NCBI GenBank assembly: GCA_910579505.1 | Contig: CAJTTZ010000001.1 | Location: 62,001-126,000, forward strand | DNA: 64,000 bases | From: an uncultured Lachnospiraceae bacterium | Lineage (GTDB): Bacteria > Bacillota > Clostridia > Lachnospirales > Lachnospiraceae | Reading direction: 5' to 3' | In this document: positions 52,629 through 60,337 of the stretch, piece after piece | Numbering within the stretch: the first letter of the stretch is position 1 | Layout of the letters: each line of letters opens with the position of its first letter | Translations under genes and position numbers: made by a program | The notes under the pieces: generated by a model | The model's input: the letters and a program-made list of their open reading frames with translations, nothing else | What the model was told of the DNA's origin: nothing | Databases searched by the model: none

Positions 52629-53903
52629 ATGCAGAATTTTTCAAAATATCAATCACATCTAAAAAAATGGGTGAAAGGCAGGGCGGTCGCTATGGTATTA
52701 GCGGTTGCCTTGTTTTGCTGTCCGGGGACACTTATCAAAGCGGCGGATGGGCTGCAGGGGAAAGAAACGGCGAAAGAGCAGATGCAGCTCTATGCCCAGG
52801 CAGCCGTCCTCATGGACGCGGACTCGGGCAGGGTTCTTTATGGAAAGAATGCGGAGGCGAAGCTGCCCATGGCAAGCACCACGAAGATTATGACATGCAT
52901 TCTCGCATTGGAGTACGGCAACCCGGATGAGGTTGTGGAAGTCTCTTCTTACGCGGCGAGCATGCCGAAGGTCAAGCTTTGTGTAAAGTCGGGAGAAAAG
53001 TACTATATGAGAGACCTGCTGTATTCGCTGATGCTGGAATCCCATAACGATTCGGCGGTGGTGATCGCTGAAGCGGTGGGCGGCAGCGTGGAGGGGTTTG
53101 CGGCCATGATGAACCAGAAGGCCCGCGATATCGGATGTTTTGACAGCTATTTTATCACGCCAAACGGACTTGACGCGAAAGTGAATGATACCGGAAAGGT
53201 CCATTCCACAACGGCGGCGGATCTGGCGAGGATCATGGCATACTGTGTGACGGATTCCCCGGAAAAGGAGCGGTTTCTGGAAATTACAAGGACGCAGAGC
53301 TATCATTTTACGGATGTGGACGGAACGAGAAATTTTCAGTGCAATAACCATAACGCGTTCCTTGGCATGATGCAGGAAGCGCTCTCGGGAAAGACGGGAT
53401 TCACCAATAACGCGGGTTACTGCTATGTGGGGGCGGTGGAGAGTAAGGGCCGTATCTTTACGGTGGCGCTGCTTGCCTGCGGCTGGCCGAATAACAAAAG
53501 CTACAAGTGGAGCGATATGAAGAAGCTGGCGGCTTACGGTATGGAGCGGTACCAGTACAGGGATCTTTTTGAGGAGCAGGCTTTTTCTGATATTCCGGTC
53601 CGAAACGGCATAGCCGGAAAAGAGGGGACGCCTTTTGAGGAGGCGAAGATTTCCGTCGCCCTGCAGGCAGGGGAGAAGAGTCTGCCTTATCTTTTGTGTG
53701 AAGATGATCAGGTGGAGGTAAAGACCCGGGTCGAACCCGTGCTTGACGCGCCTGTCGCCGCGGGGGAGCAGGTCGGTTCGGTATCTTATTATCTGAACGG
53801 CGAGCTGATTAAAAGATATCCCGTCTGTACGGAATCTACGGTAGAAAAACGCAGCTTTTTATGGATTTTCGGGTATATTCTAAAACTTGCATTTTTTTTG
53901 TAA
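52629..53903 (+). CDS. D-alanyl-D-alanine carboxypeptidase (second copy)
   Basis: 424 residues. N-terminal signal/anchor (AMVLAVALFCCPGTLIKAA), S83-T-T-K86, SHN in LESHNDSAVV, and KTG in SGKTGFTNNAG: the three motifs of the peptidase S11 family. The C-terminal region ends with a hydrophobic segment (LWIFGYILKLAFFL) that may anchor it. It trims stem peptides of peptidoglycan and, in spore formers, relatives act in cortex or spore wall. It is not close in sequence to the copy at 46383. Starts ATG 52629; an overlapping ATG at 52625 is in another frame. Confidence 0.88.
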   Translation: MQNFSKYQSHLKKWVKGRAVAMVLAVALFCCPGTLIKAADGLQGKETAKEQMQLYAQAAVLMDADSGRVLYGKNAEAKLPMASTTKIMTCILALEYGNPDEVVEVSSYAASMPKVKLCVKSGEKYYMRDLLYSLMLESHNDSAVVIAEAVGGSVEGFAAMMNQKARDIGCFDSYFITPNGLDAKVNDTGKVHSTTAADLARIMAYCVTDSPEKERFLEITRTQSYHFTDVDGTRNFQCNNHNAFLGMMQEALSGKTGFTNNAGYCYVGAVESKGRIFTVALLACGWPNNKSYKWSDMKKLAAYGMERYQYRDLFEEQAFSDIPVRNGIAGKEGTPFEEAKISVALQAGEKSLPYLLCEDDQVEVKTRVEPVLDAPVAAGEQVGSVSYYLNGELIKRYPVCTESTVEKRSFLWIFGYILKLAFFL

Positions 53904-53910
53904 ATTCTTC

Positions 53911-53939
53911 TAGTCGGATATTGGATTCTGTGATATACT
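53911..53939 (+). promoter_or_regulatory. Extended -10 promoter of the decarboxylase operon
   Basis: TGA-TATACT (53931-53939) is an extended -10 element; the -35 region (53911-53916) is poor. It lies about 70 bases before the first start codon. Confidence 0.55.
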
Positions 53940-54010
53940 ACAGTCGTGTGCTATGTCATATAGTGGCAAAGTTTTAGTATTTATAATTATGATAAATGGA
54001 GGGCTGAAAA

Positions 54011-55438
54011 ATGAGTACTACTTCTCAAGCGAGTCAAAGAATCAATGCTTTACTCGATGAAAACAGTTTCGTTGAGATCGGCGGTCTCGTGACAGCGAGA
54101 GCCACGGATTTCAATCTGAAACAGACTGAGACTCCGTCTGACGGTGTTGTGACCGGTTACGGCGTGATCGACGGTAATCTCGTGTATGTTTACAGCCAGG
54201 ACGCTTCCGTATTAAACGGTTCCGTTGGTGAGATGCATGCGAAGAAGATCGTGAACATCTACGAACTGGCAATGAAAATGGGGGCGCCTGTGATCGGGCT
54301 GATTGATTCCGCGGGTCTTCGTCTGCAGGAGGCGACTGACGCGCTGAACGGTTTTGGCGAGATTTACAGAAGCCAGGCGCTTGCATCCGGCGTGATCCCG
54401 CAGATTACGGCTGTGTTTGGCAGCTGTGGCGGTGGACTTGCCCTGATTCCGGCAATGACTGATTTCGCGTTCATGGAGGAGAAGAACGCGAAGCTGTTTG
54501 TCAATTCCCCGAATGCACTTACTGGAAATGAGATTTCCCGCTGTGACACTTCTGCCGCGGCGTTCCAGTCCGAGGAGACAGGCCTTGTGGATATGGCGGC
54601 GGATGAGGCGACGATCCTTGGTCAGATCAGACAGCTTGTTTCAATTCTTCCTGCGAACAATTCCGACCTTGCATGGACGGACTGCTCAGACGATTTAAAT
54701 CGTGCATGCGCGCAGATCGCCAACTGTGTGGGCGATACGGCGATTGCTCTGTCCCAGATCGCGGACGACGGCCTTTTTGTAGAAGTGAAGCAGGATTATG
54801 CGAAAGATATGGTGGCAGGATTTATCCGCTTAAACGGCGCTACCATTGGTGCAGTGGCTAACCGTACTGAGGTTTGCGATGAGAACGGCGAGGTAGTCGA
54901 GAAATTTGACGCGGCGATCTCCCCGAAGGGTGCGGAGAAGGCGGCGGAGTTTGTAAACTTCTGCGACGCATTTGACATCCCGGTACTGACGCTTACCAAT
55001 GTGACGGGATTTGCGGCGACCACCTGTTCTGAGAAGCGGATGGCGAAAGCGGCAGGCAGGCTTACATATGCCTTTGCAAACGCCACTGTTCCCAAGGTAA
55101 ATGTGATTATCGGAAAGGCATACGGAAGTGCGTATGTAGCCATGAACTCCAAGGCAGTCGGCGCGGATATTACAATCGCCTGGCCGGATGCCCAGATTGG
55201 TATGATGGATGCAAAGCTGGCAGCGAAGATTATCTGTGACGGCCAGGGCGCGGAAGCGATAGAGACTTGCGCGAAAGAGTATGAGGCTCTGCAGAATAAT
55301 GTGACCAGCGCGGCAAAGAGAGGCTATGTGGATCAGATCGTTGAGCCGGCGGATACCAGAAAGTATGTGATCGGTGCGTTCGAGATGCTCTCCTCCAAGA
55401 CAGAGGGACGTCCCGAGAAGAAGCACGGCACCGTTTAA
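54011..55438 (+). CDS. Acyl-CoA carboxyltransferase, MmdA / 12S transcarboxylase-like subunit
   Basis: 475 residues with two crotonase-fold halves of the carboxyltransferase family (SDGVVTGYGVIDGNLVYVYSQD; GSCGGGLALIPAMTDF; TNVTGFAATT; IGKAYGSAYVAMNSK). Relatives are the alpha subunit of Na+-pumping methylmalonyl-CoA decarboxylase, glutaconyl-CoA decarboxylase, and the 12S subunit of transcarboxylase. It moves CO2 between an acyl-CoA and biotin. It is somewhat shorter than typical MmdA (~510). It begins a five-gene operon with OadG, biotin carrier, OadB and OadA. GGAGG lies 8 bases before ATG 54011. The acyl-CoA cannot be fixed from sequence. Confidence 0.87.
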   Translation: MSTTSQASQRINALLDENSFVEIGGLVTARATDFNLKQTETPSDGVVTGYGVIDGNLVYVYSQDASVLNGSVGEMHAKKIVNIYELAMKMGAPVIGLIDSAGLRLQEATDALNGFGEIYRSQALASGVIPQITAVFGSCGGGLALIPAMTDFAFMEEKNAKLFVNSPNALTGNEISRCDTSAAAFQSEETGLVDMAADEATILGQIRQLVSILPANNSDLAWTDCSDDLNRACAQIANCVGDTAIALSQIADDGLFVEVKQDYAKDMVAGFIRLNGATIGAVANRTEVCDENGEVVEKFDAAISPKGAEKAAEFVNFCDAFDIPVLTLTNVTGFAATTCSEKRMAKAAGRLTYAFANATVPKVNVIIGKAYGSAYVAMNSKAVGADITIAWPDAQIGMMDAKLAAKIICDGQGAEAIETCAKEYEALQNNVTSAAKRGYVDQIVEPADTRKYVIGAFEMLSSKTEGRPEKKHGTV

Positions 55439-55447
55439 GGAGGCGTT

Positions 55448-56173
55448 ATGAAAAAACTATTGGTAATATTAGGGATGATTACCTGTATGGCCTGTCTTAC
55501 AGCGTGTGGTGAGGAGGAAGCGCCAAGCGGTCCCATCAGCGATGAGCAGGCATTACAGATCGGTACGACCATTGTCGATCAGATGAATACGATCGTGAGT
55601 CAGGGAGCTATCGAGCAGTATGTGGATCAGCCCGCTCTCTACAACGGTTTTCTCGGCTGGCAGAGCGCGCTGAAGGATATAGGCACATACGAGGGTGTAA
55701 GCACCGGTTCCGTGTCTTTTGGGGACGAGGAAGTTATCATTGAGGTGGAAGTGCTCGGTTCCTCACATAATGCGAATGTGGAGATCGTTCTTGACGACGC
55801 TCTTGCGACCTACATCGGGATCACCACTAACGTTCATTATTCTACGGGAGAGATTATGGCGAAGGCCGGGATGAATACCGTAATCGGTATGGGGACCGTG
55901 TTTGTGGTCCTGATCCTGATCAGCCTGATTATATCCTGCTTTACGTTTATCTCTAAATTTGAGAAGCGGCAGAAAAAGCAGGAAGCGCCGGCGCCTGCAG
56001 CGGCAGCTCCTGTGGTGGAGCAGACCGTGGCCAAGGAAGAACTCTCCGATGATACGGAGCTTGTGGCGGTTATAGCGGCGGCAATCGCAGCTTATGAAGG
56101 CGCTGCGTCCACGGATGGTTTCGTGGTGAGATCCATCAGAAAATCTAATAAGAGCAAATGGCAGAATGCCTAA
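55448..56173 (+). CDS. oadG: Lipoprotein-fused OadG, gamma subunit of a Na+-pumping decarboxylase
   Basis: 241 residues, about twice the usual OadG length. It begins with a lipoprotein signal (GMITCMACLTAC, lipobox LTAC) and an extracellular domain of ~120 residues resembling DUF3887 (DEQALQIGTTIVDQMNTIV). Then comes the OadG part: one membrane helix (GMGTVFVVLILISLIISC) and a cytoplasmic Ala/Pro-rich tail with a C-terminal LVAVIAAAIAAYEG segment. OadG holds the alpha and beta subunits together. AAGGAGG lies 4 bases before ATG 55448. The fusion is seen; its role outside the cell is unknown. Confidence 0.8.
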   Translation: MKKLLVILGMITCMACLTACGEEEAPSGPISDEQALQIGTTIVDQMNTIVSQGAIEQYVDQPALYNGFLGWQSALKDIGTYEGVSTGSVSFGDEEVIIEVEVLGSSHNANVEIVLDDALATYIGITTNVHYSTGEIMAKAGMNTVIGMGTVFVVLILISLIISCFTFISKFEKRQKKQEAPAPAAAAPVVEQTVAKEELSDDTELVAVIAAAIAAYEGAASTDGFVVRSIRKSNKSKWQNA

Positions 56174-56193
56174 GAGTATAGGAGGATATGAAA

Positions 56194-56571
56194 ATGAAGA
56201 ATTATACAATTACCGTAAATGGCAGCGTATATGATGTAGTGGTGGAAGAGGGAGCGACAAGCGGCGCACCCGTAGCGGCGGCTCCGGCAGCGCCCAGGGC
56301 AGTTCCCAAGGCAGCTCCGGCTCCGGCAGCAGCACCCGCAGCAGGCGGTGCGGCAGGCAGCGTGAAGATCGAGGCCGGCGCGGCAGGCAAGGTGTTCAAG
56401 ATCGAAGCGAACGTGGGCCAGGCAGTGAAGAAGGGCGATGCGGTCGTGATCGTAGAGGCTATGAAGATGGAGATCCCTGTAGTTGCTCCTCAGGACGGTA
56501 CTGTAGCAAGTATTAATGTGGCAGTAGGCGACGCGGTAGAAGCTGGCGCGCTCCTTGCAACATTAAATTAA
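56194..56571 (+). CDS. Biotin carrier subunit of the decarboxylase
   Basis: 125 residues. A short beta strand start (MKNYTITVNGSVYDVVVEE), an Ala/Pro hinge (~residues 25-55), then a biotinyl domain with the target lysine in VEAMKMEIP and the paired hairpin GDAVEAGALLATLN. It shuttles carboxybiotin between the carboxyltransferase and the OadB pump, the job of the 1.3S subunit in transcarboxylase. ATG 56194 is favoured (AGGAGG 8 bases upstream) over ATG 56188, which lies too close to that site. Confidence 0.92.
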   Translation: MKNYTITVNGSVYDVVVEEGATSGAPVAAAPAAPRAVPKAAPAPAAAPAAGGAAGSVKIEAGAAGKVFKIEANVGQAVKKGDAVVIVEAMKMEIPVVAPQDGTVASINVAVGDAVEAGALLATLN

Positions 56572-56631
56572 TTGTCAGCGTCTGCCCAGACGGACAGGCT
56601 GCTGAAACTAAAACTACAGGAGGTTAAAAAA

Positions 56632-57777
56632 ATGTATATAGTTGAGACGCTTGACAATCTGATACATCAGACTGCGTTCTTCAATCTGGAGCCGGGCAAT
56701 TATCTTATGATCGCGGTAGCGCTGTTTTTTCTGCTTTTGGCTATCAAGTTTGACTTTGAGCCGCTTCTGCTCGTACCGATTGCCTTTGGTATGCTGCTCG
56801 TGAATATCTATCCGGATATTATGGCGCCTTACGGTGAGGGCGGCGCAGGCGGCGGTCTGTTGTATTATTTCTACAAACTGGATGAGTGGGCGATTCTGCC
56901 TTCCCTGATCTTTATGGGTGTGGGCGCTATGACGGACTTTGGTCCCCTCATTGCCAATCCGAAGAGTTTCCTTCTGGGTGCAGCGGCACAGTTTGGTATT
57001 TTCGCAGCATATTTCGGTGCGATAGCGATGGGCTTTAACGATAAGGCGGCTGCAGCCATCTCCATCATCGGCGGAGCGGATGGCCCGACTTCCATCTTCC
57101 TTGCGGGAAAGCTTGGACAGACCACACTGCTTGGCCCTATCGCGGTGGCAGCTTATTCCTATATGGCGCTGGTGCCGATTATCCAGCCGCCTATTATGAA
57201 ACTTTTCACCACGGAGAAAGAGAGAAAGATCAAGATGGGACAGCTTCGTCCTGTCAGCAAGCTGGAGAAGATCCTGTTCCCCATCGTGGTTACGATTGTG
57301 GTATCCCTGATCCTTCCCACCACGGCGCCCCTTGTCGGTATGCTGATGTTAGGTAACCTGTTCAGAGAGAGTGGTGTGGTAAGACAGCTCACAGAAACGG
57401 CTTCCAATGCCCTTATGTATATCGTGGTCATCATCCTTGGCACTTCCGTAGGTGCGACCACCAGTGCGGCAGCGTTTTTGAACTGGGATACGCTTAAAAT
57501 TGTGGCTTTGGGATTGATTGCGTTTATGTTCGGTACGGCGGCAGGCGTGCTCTTCGGTAAGCTGATGTGCGTGGCTACCAAGGGTAAGGTGAATCCGCTG
57601 ATCGGCTCCGCAGGCGTTTCCGCGGTGCCTATGGCAGCCAGGGTTTCACAGAAGGTTGGTGCGGAGGCTGATCCCACAAACTTCCTGCTGATGCATGCAA
57701 TGGGCCCCAATGTGGCGGGCGTTATCGGTACGGCTGTAGCGGCAGGTACCTTTATGGCAGTGTTCGGAGTCTTTTAA
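56632..57777 (+). CDS. oadB: OadB/MmdB, Na+-translocating decarboxylase beta subunit
   Basis: 381 residues with about nine to eleven membrane segments. The conserved GGADGPTSIF motif carries the aspartate essential for Na+ transport and decarboxylation in the Klebsiella enzyme; a second conserved stretch is GTSVGATTSAAAFL with GPNVAGVIGT near the end. It decarboxylates carboxybiotin and exports Na+ (two per turnover in the family). AGGAGG precedes ATG 56632 by 8 bases; earlier in-frame codons are untranslated leader. Confidence 0.94.
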   Translation: MYIVETLDNLIHQTAFFNLEPGNYLMIAVALFFLLLAIKFDFEPLLLVPIAFGMLLVNIYPDIMAPYGEGGAGGGLLYYFYKLDEWAILPSLIFMGVGAMTDFGPLIANPKSFLLGAAAQFGIFAAYFGAIAMGFNDKAAAAISIIGGADGPTSIFLAGKLGQTTLLGPIAVAAYSYMALVPIIQPPIMKLFTTEKERKIKMGQLRPVSKLEKILFPIVVTIVVSLILPTTAPLVGMLMLGNLFRESGVVRQLTETASNALMYIVVIILGTSVGATTSAAAFLNWDTLKIVALGLIAFMFGTAAGVLFGKLMCVATKGKVNPLIGSAGVSAVPMAARVSQKVGAEADPTNFLLMHAMGPNVAGVIGTAVAAGTFMAVFGVF

Positions 57778-57783
57778 TAGGCA

Positions 57784-57875
57784 ATTGCGAAACTGATGCA
57801 CTTCCAAGGGTCTGCTTACGATTATACTATTCGCACAATTATTCTAGGATTGAGAAGAGTTTCGCAATCCTAGAA
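57784..57875 (+). promoter_or_regulatory. Mutually exclusive hairpins between oadB and oadA
   Basis: ATTGCGAAAC (57784-57793) pairs with GTTTCGCAAT (57859-57868), while TTCTAGGATTG (57842-57852) pairs with CAATCCTAGAA (57865-57875). The two share CAAT, so only one can form. A TATACT (57823-57828) lies between. This may set the ratio of OadA to the rest of the complex; there is no T run. Confidence 0.55.
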
Positions 57876-57905
57876 GTATCATAACAAAGAAAGGAATGAA
57901 AAATA

Positions 57906-59342
57906 ATGGCAGAACAGATTAAAAAGCCGGTTGGCATCATGGAAACCGTTCTTCGTGACGCACATCAGTCTCTGATTGCGACCAGAATGCCTACCGAGAA
58001 AATGCTTCCAATCGTAGATAAAATGGATAAAGTCGGCTACCACGCAGTAGAATGCTGGGGCGGTGCAACTTTTGACGCTTCTCTTCGTTTCTTAAAGGAA
58101 GATCCATGGGAGAGACTGAGAAAGTTAAGGGACGGCTTTAAGAATACAAAGCTTCAGATGTTATTCAGAGGCCAGAATATTTTAGGATACAGACCTTACG
58201 CGGATGATGTAGTGTACGCTTTCGTCGAGAAATCCATTGCGAACGGTATTGATGTCATCAGAATTTTTGACTGTCTGAACGATATCCGTAACCTTCAGGC
58301 GGCAGTAGACGCAACCAACAAGATCAAGAAGCAGGAAGGCAGAGGAGAGTCGCAGATCGCGCTTTCCTATACCCTTGGAGATGCCTATACATTAGAGTAT
58401 TGGGCGGATATGGCGAAGAAGATTGAGGAGATGGGCGCAGATTCCATCTGTATCAAGGATATGGCGGGTCTGCTCGTTCCCTACCGTGCAGCAGAACTCG
58501 TAAAGACACTTAAGGAGAGCACAAAGCTTCCGATCCAGCTGCACACGCACTATACGTCCGGTGTGGCTTCCATGACATATCTGAAAGCAGTAGAGGCGGG
58601 CGTGGATGTTATCGACTGCGCGATTTCTCCTTTTGCGCTTGGCACTTCCCAGCCTGCGACAGAGGTTATGGTGGAGACCTTTAAGGGCACAGAGTACGAT
58701 ACAGGATACGATCAGGAAATTCTGGCACAGATCGCTGATTACTTCCGTCCTTACCGTGAAGAGTGCATTGAGTCCGGCCTGATGAGCACGAAGGTACTCG
58801 GCGTTAACATCAATACGCTGCGCTACCAGGTTCCCGGCGGTATGCTGTCCAACATGGTAAGCCAGCTGAAGGAGCAGAAGGCGGAGGATAAGTATCAGGA
58901 CGTGCTCGAAGAGATCCCCAGAGTCCGTAAAGACTGCGGTGAGCCGCCCCTGGTTACACCTTCCTCACAGATTGTCGGCACGCAGGCGGTGTTCAACGTG
59001 CTGATGGGCGAGAGATATAAGATGGCTACAGGAGAGTTCAAGGATCTGCTCCGCGGCAATTACGGACAGACGGTTAAGCCTATGAGCCAGGAAGTAATCG
59101 ACAAGGTTATTCCCGGCGAGCCGCGCTCTACTGCCCGTTCCGCTGAGGCGACCGGCCACGTTGAGCCGGAGCTTGCAGGTCTGGAAGCAGAGATGAAAGA
59201 ATGGAAACAGCAGGATGAGGACGTACTGTCCTACGCACTGTTCCCGCAGGTGGCAATCGACTTCTTCAAGTACCGTCAGGCACAGCAGGAGAAAGTCGAT
59301 ATGACCCAGGCTGATACCAAGAACGGGGCATACCCTGTTTAA
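57906..59342 (+). CDS. oadA: OadA / 5S transcarboxylase-like carboxyltransferase subunit (no biotin domain)
   Basis: 478 residues. HMGL-like TIM barrel with RDAHQSLIATRM (metal and substrate binding near residue 20), the carbamylated-lysine region SICIKDMAGLL, and metal ligands HTHYTSG, then a conserved C-terminal domain of the oxaloacetate decarboxylase alpha/pyruvate carboxylase type. It transfers CO2 from oxaloacetate to biotin, leaving pyruvate. The protein stops before any biotinyl domain, so it must use the separate carrier at 56194, as in 5S transcarboxylase. AAGGAATG-type site AAAGGAA lies about 9 bases before ATG 57906. A terminator follows within a family B repeat. Confidence 0.92.
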   Translation: MAEQIKKPVGIMETVLRDAHQSLIATRMPTEKMLPIVDKMDKVGYHAVECWGGATFDASLRFLKEDPWERLRKLRDGFKNTKLQMLFRGQNILGYRPYADDVVYAFVEKSIANGIDVIRIFDCLNDIRNLQAAVDATNKIKKQEGRGESQIALSYTLGDAYTLEYWADMAKKIEEMGADSICIKDMAGLLVPYRAAELVKTLKESTKLPIQLHTHYTSGVASMTYLKAVEAGVDVIDCAISPFALGTSQPATEVMVETFKGTEYDTGYDQEILAQIADYFRPYREECIESGLMSTKVLGVNINTLRYQVPGGMLSNMVSQLKEQKAEDKYQDVLEEIPRVRKDCGEPPLVTPSSQIVGTQAVFNVLMGERYKMATGEFKDLLRGNYGQTVKPMSQEVIDKVIPGEPRSTARSAEATGHVEPELAGLEAEMKEWKQQDEDVLSYALFPQVAIDFFKYRQAQQEKVDMTQADTKNGAYPV

Positions 59343-59479
59343 GCACAAAGCAGAGCAAGGCTATAAAAATACGGCTCCCGAAAGTTTACTTTCGAGGAGC
59401 TGTTTTTTTATGGCCTTATTCGGCGTGAGCCGAACATCGAGGATTTGCGAAGCAAATTCGAGATGGCTCTGCTTAGTGC
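59343..59479. repeat. Family B structured repeat, copy 3, enclosing the oadA terminator
   Basis: GCACAAAGCAGAGC (59343-59356) and GCTCTGCTTAGTGC (59466-59479) pair with one mismatch. The inner hairpin ATTTGC-GAA-GCAAAT corresponds to AGATGC-GAA-GCATCT of copy 1. Another inner hairpin is the oadA terminator. The element starts at the first base after the oadA stop codon. Confidence 0.75.
59371..59409 (+). terminator. Terminator of the decarboxylase operon
   Basis: ACGGCTCC-CGAAAG pairs with CTTTCG-A-GGAGCTGT (one bulged A, one G-T pair) around TTTA, followed by seven T. Confidence 0.88.
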
Positions 59480-59583
59480 TTAAACAAGGTAAAGCGACCC
59501 CAAAGAGCCGAACATCGAGGATTTGCGAAGCAAATTCGAGATGGGCTCTGCTTAGTGCTTAAACAAGGTAAAGCGACCCCAAA
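59427..59583. repeat. Tandem duplication of ~78 bp
   Basis: The segment starting GAGCCGAACATCGAGG at 59427 and running to GCGACCCCAAA is repeated from 59505, with one extra G in the second copy. The unit covers the right end of the family B repeat plus 25 bases beyond it. Confidence 0.9.
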
Positions 59584-59659
59584 TTCAAGAGGCGCTCCGT
59601 TTTGTTTACATAGAATATAATATATTTTATAAAGTTTTGACATTTTCTGTAAAAAGGGG

Positions 59660-59688
59660 TTGACGAAGGTTACATAATATATTATAAT
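59660..59688 (+). promoter_or_regulatory. Promoter of the TetR/RpiR regulator genes
   Basis: TTGACG (59660-59665), 17-base spacer, TATAAT (59683-59688). The -10 lies within AT-rich palindromic sequence (ATAATATATTAT), and GTTAC occurs on both sides, a possible site for the TetR protein encoded next. Confidence 0.78.
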
Positions 59689-59748
59689 AACATACGTTAC
59701 CAAAAGAAGCTGTAAAAAGCTACAGGAGAGCAGGAGAGGTACATTCTT

Positions 59749-60300
59749 ATGGCAAGAAAAGAGACGATTACAAAAAATGACATACTGAGCGCGGCGTTTG
59801 AGATGGCGCGGGCGGAAGGCTTTGGTCAGGTGAGCGCGCGGACCCTCGCGGCGAAGGCGGGATGTTCTACGCAGCCGATTTTCCGTGTTTACAAGAACAT
59901 GGAGGAGCTTGGGGATGACCTGTTTATGAAGGCGATGGAATTTTTCAGCAGTTATTACGAACAATTTCCAAAGCAGAACAATACGCCCTTTGTCAATCTG
60001 GGACTTGCTTATATCCGTTTTTCCCAGGAGGAGCAGAATTTATTCCGTCTGTTATTTTTGTCGGAGAACCGCCACGGGAAAAGTCTCTATGATATGCTGA
60101 ATGGTAAAAACGGCGCGGTGGTCCGCGAAATTAACAGCGCTAAAATTTTCGGATGTAAAGATCCCAGCGGGATGTTTATGAAGATGTGGATTTTTATCCA
60201 CGGCGCGGCCTGTATGACCCTGACAGGAGATTATGATCTGCAGGAGGAGGACACCATCAAACTTTTGGAGGAATGCTACGGTGCATTTCAGGATGTCTAA
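59749..60300 (+). CDS. TetR-family transcriptional regulator
   Basis: 183 residues. N-terminal helix-turn-helix: ILSAAFEMARAEGFGQVSAR then LAAKAGCSTQPIFRVYKNMEEL, a clear TetR DNA-binding domain. The helical C-terminal domain (MFMKMWIFIHGAACMTLTGDY) is of the WHG type seen in many clostridial TetR proteins; its ligand is unknown. GGAGAGGT precedes ATG 59749. The gene is next to the decarboxylase operon but separated from it by a terminator and repeats, so control of that operon is only a possibility. The RpiR gene follows after 37 bases. Confidence 0.87.
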   Translation: MARKETITKNDILSAAFEMARAEGFGQVSARTLAAKAGCSTQPIFRVYKNMEELGDDLFMKAMEFFSSYYEQFPKQNNTPFVNLGLAYIRFSQEEQNLFRLLFLSENRHGKSLYDMLNGKNGAVVREINSAKIFGCKDPSGMFMKMWIFIHGAACMTLTGDYDLQEEDTIKLLEECYGAFQDV

Positions 60301-60337
60301 AAGCGGTATTTTCTGCTGAACATAGAAAGGTTATACG

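Noticed and set aside
52625..52930. Open frame overlapping the start of the second carboxypeptidase
   Set aside because: Out of frame with the carboxypeptidase, which has all catalytic motifs; the product is unlike any protein.
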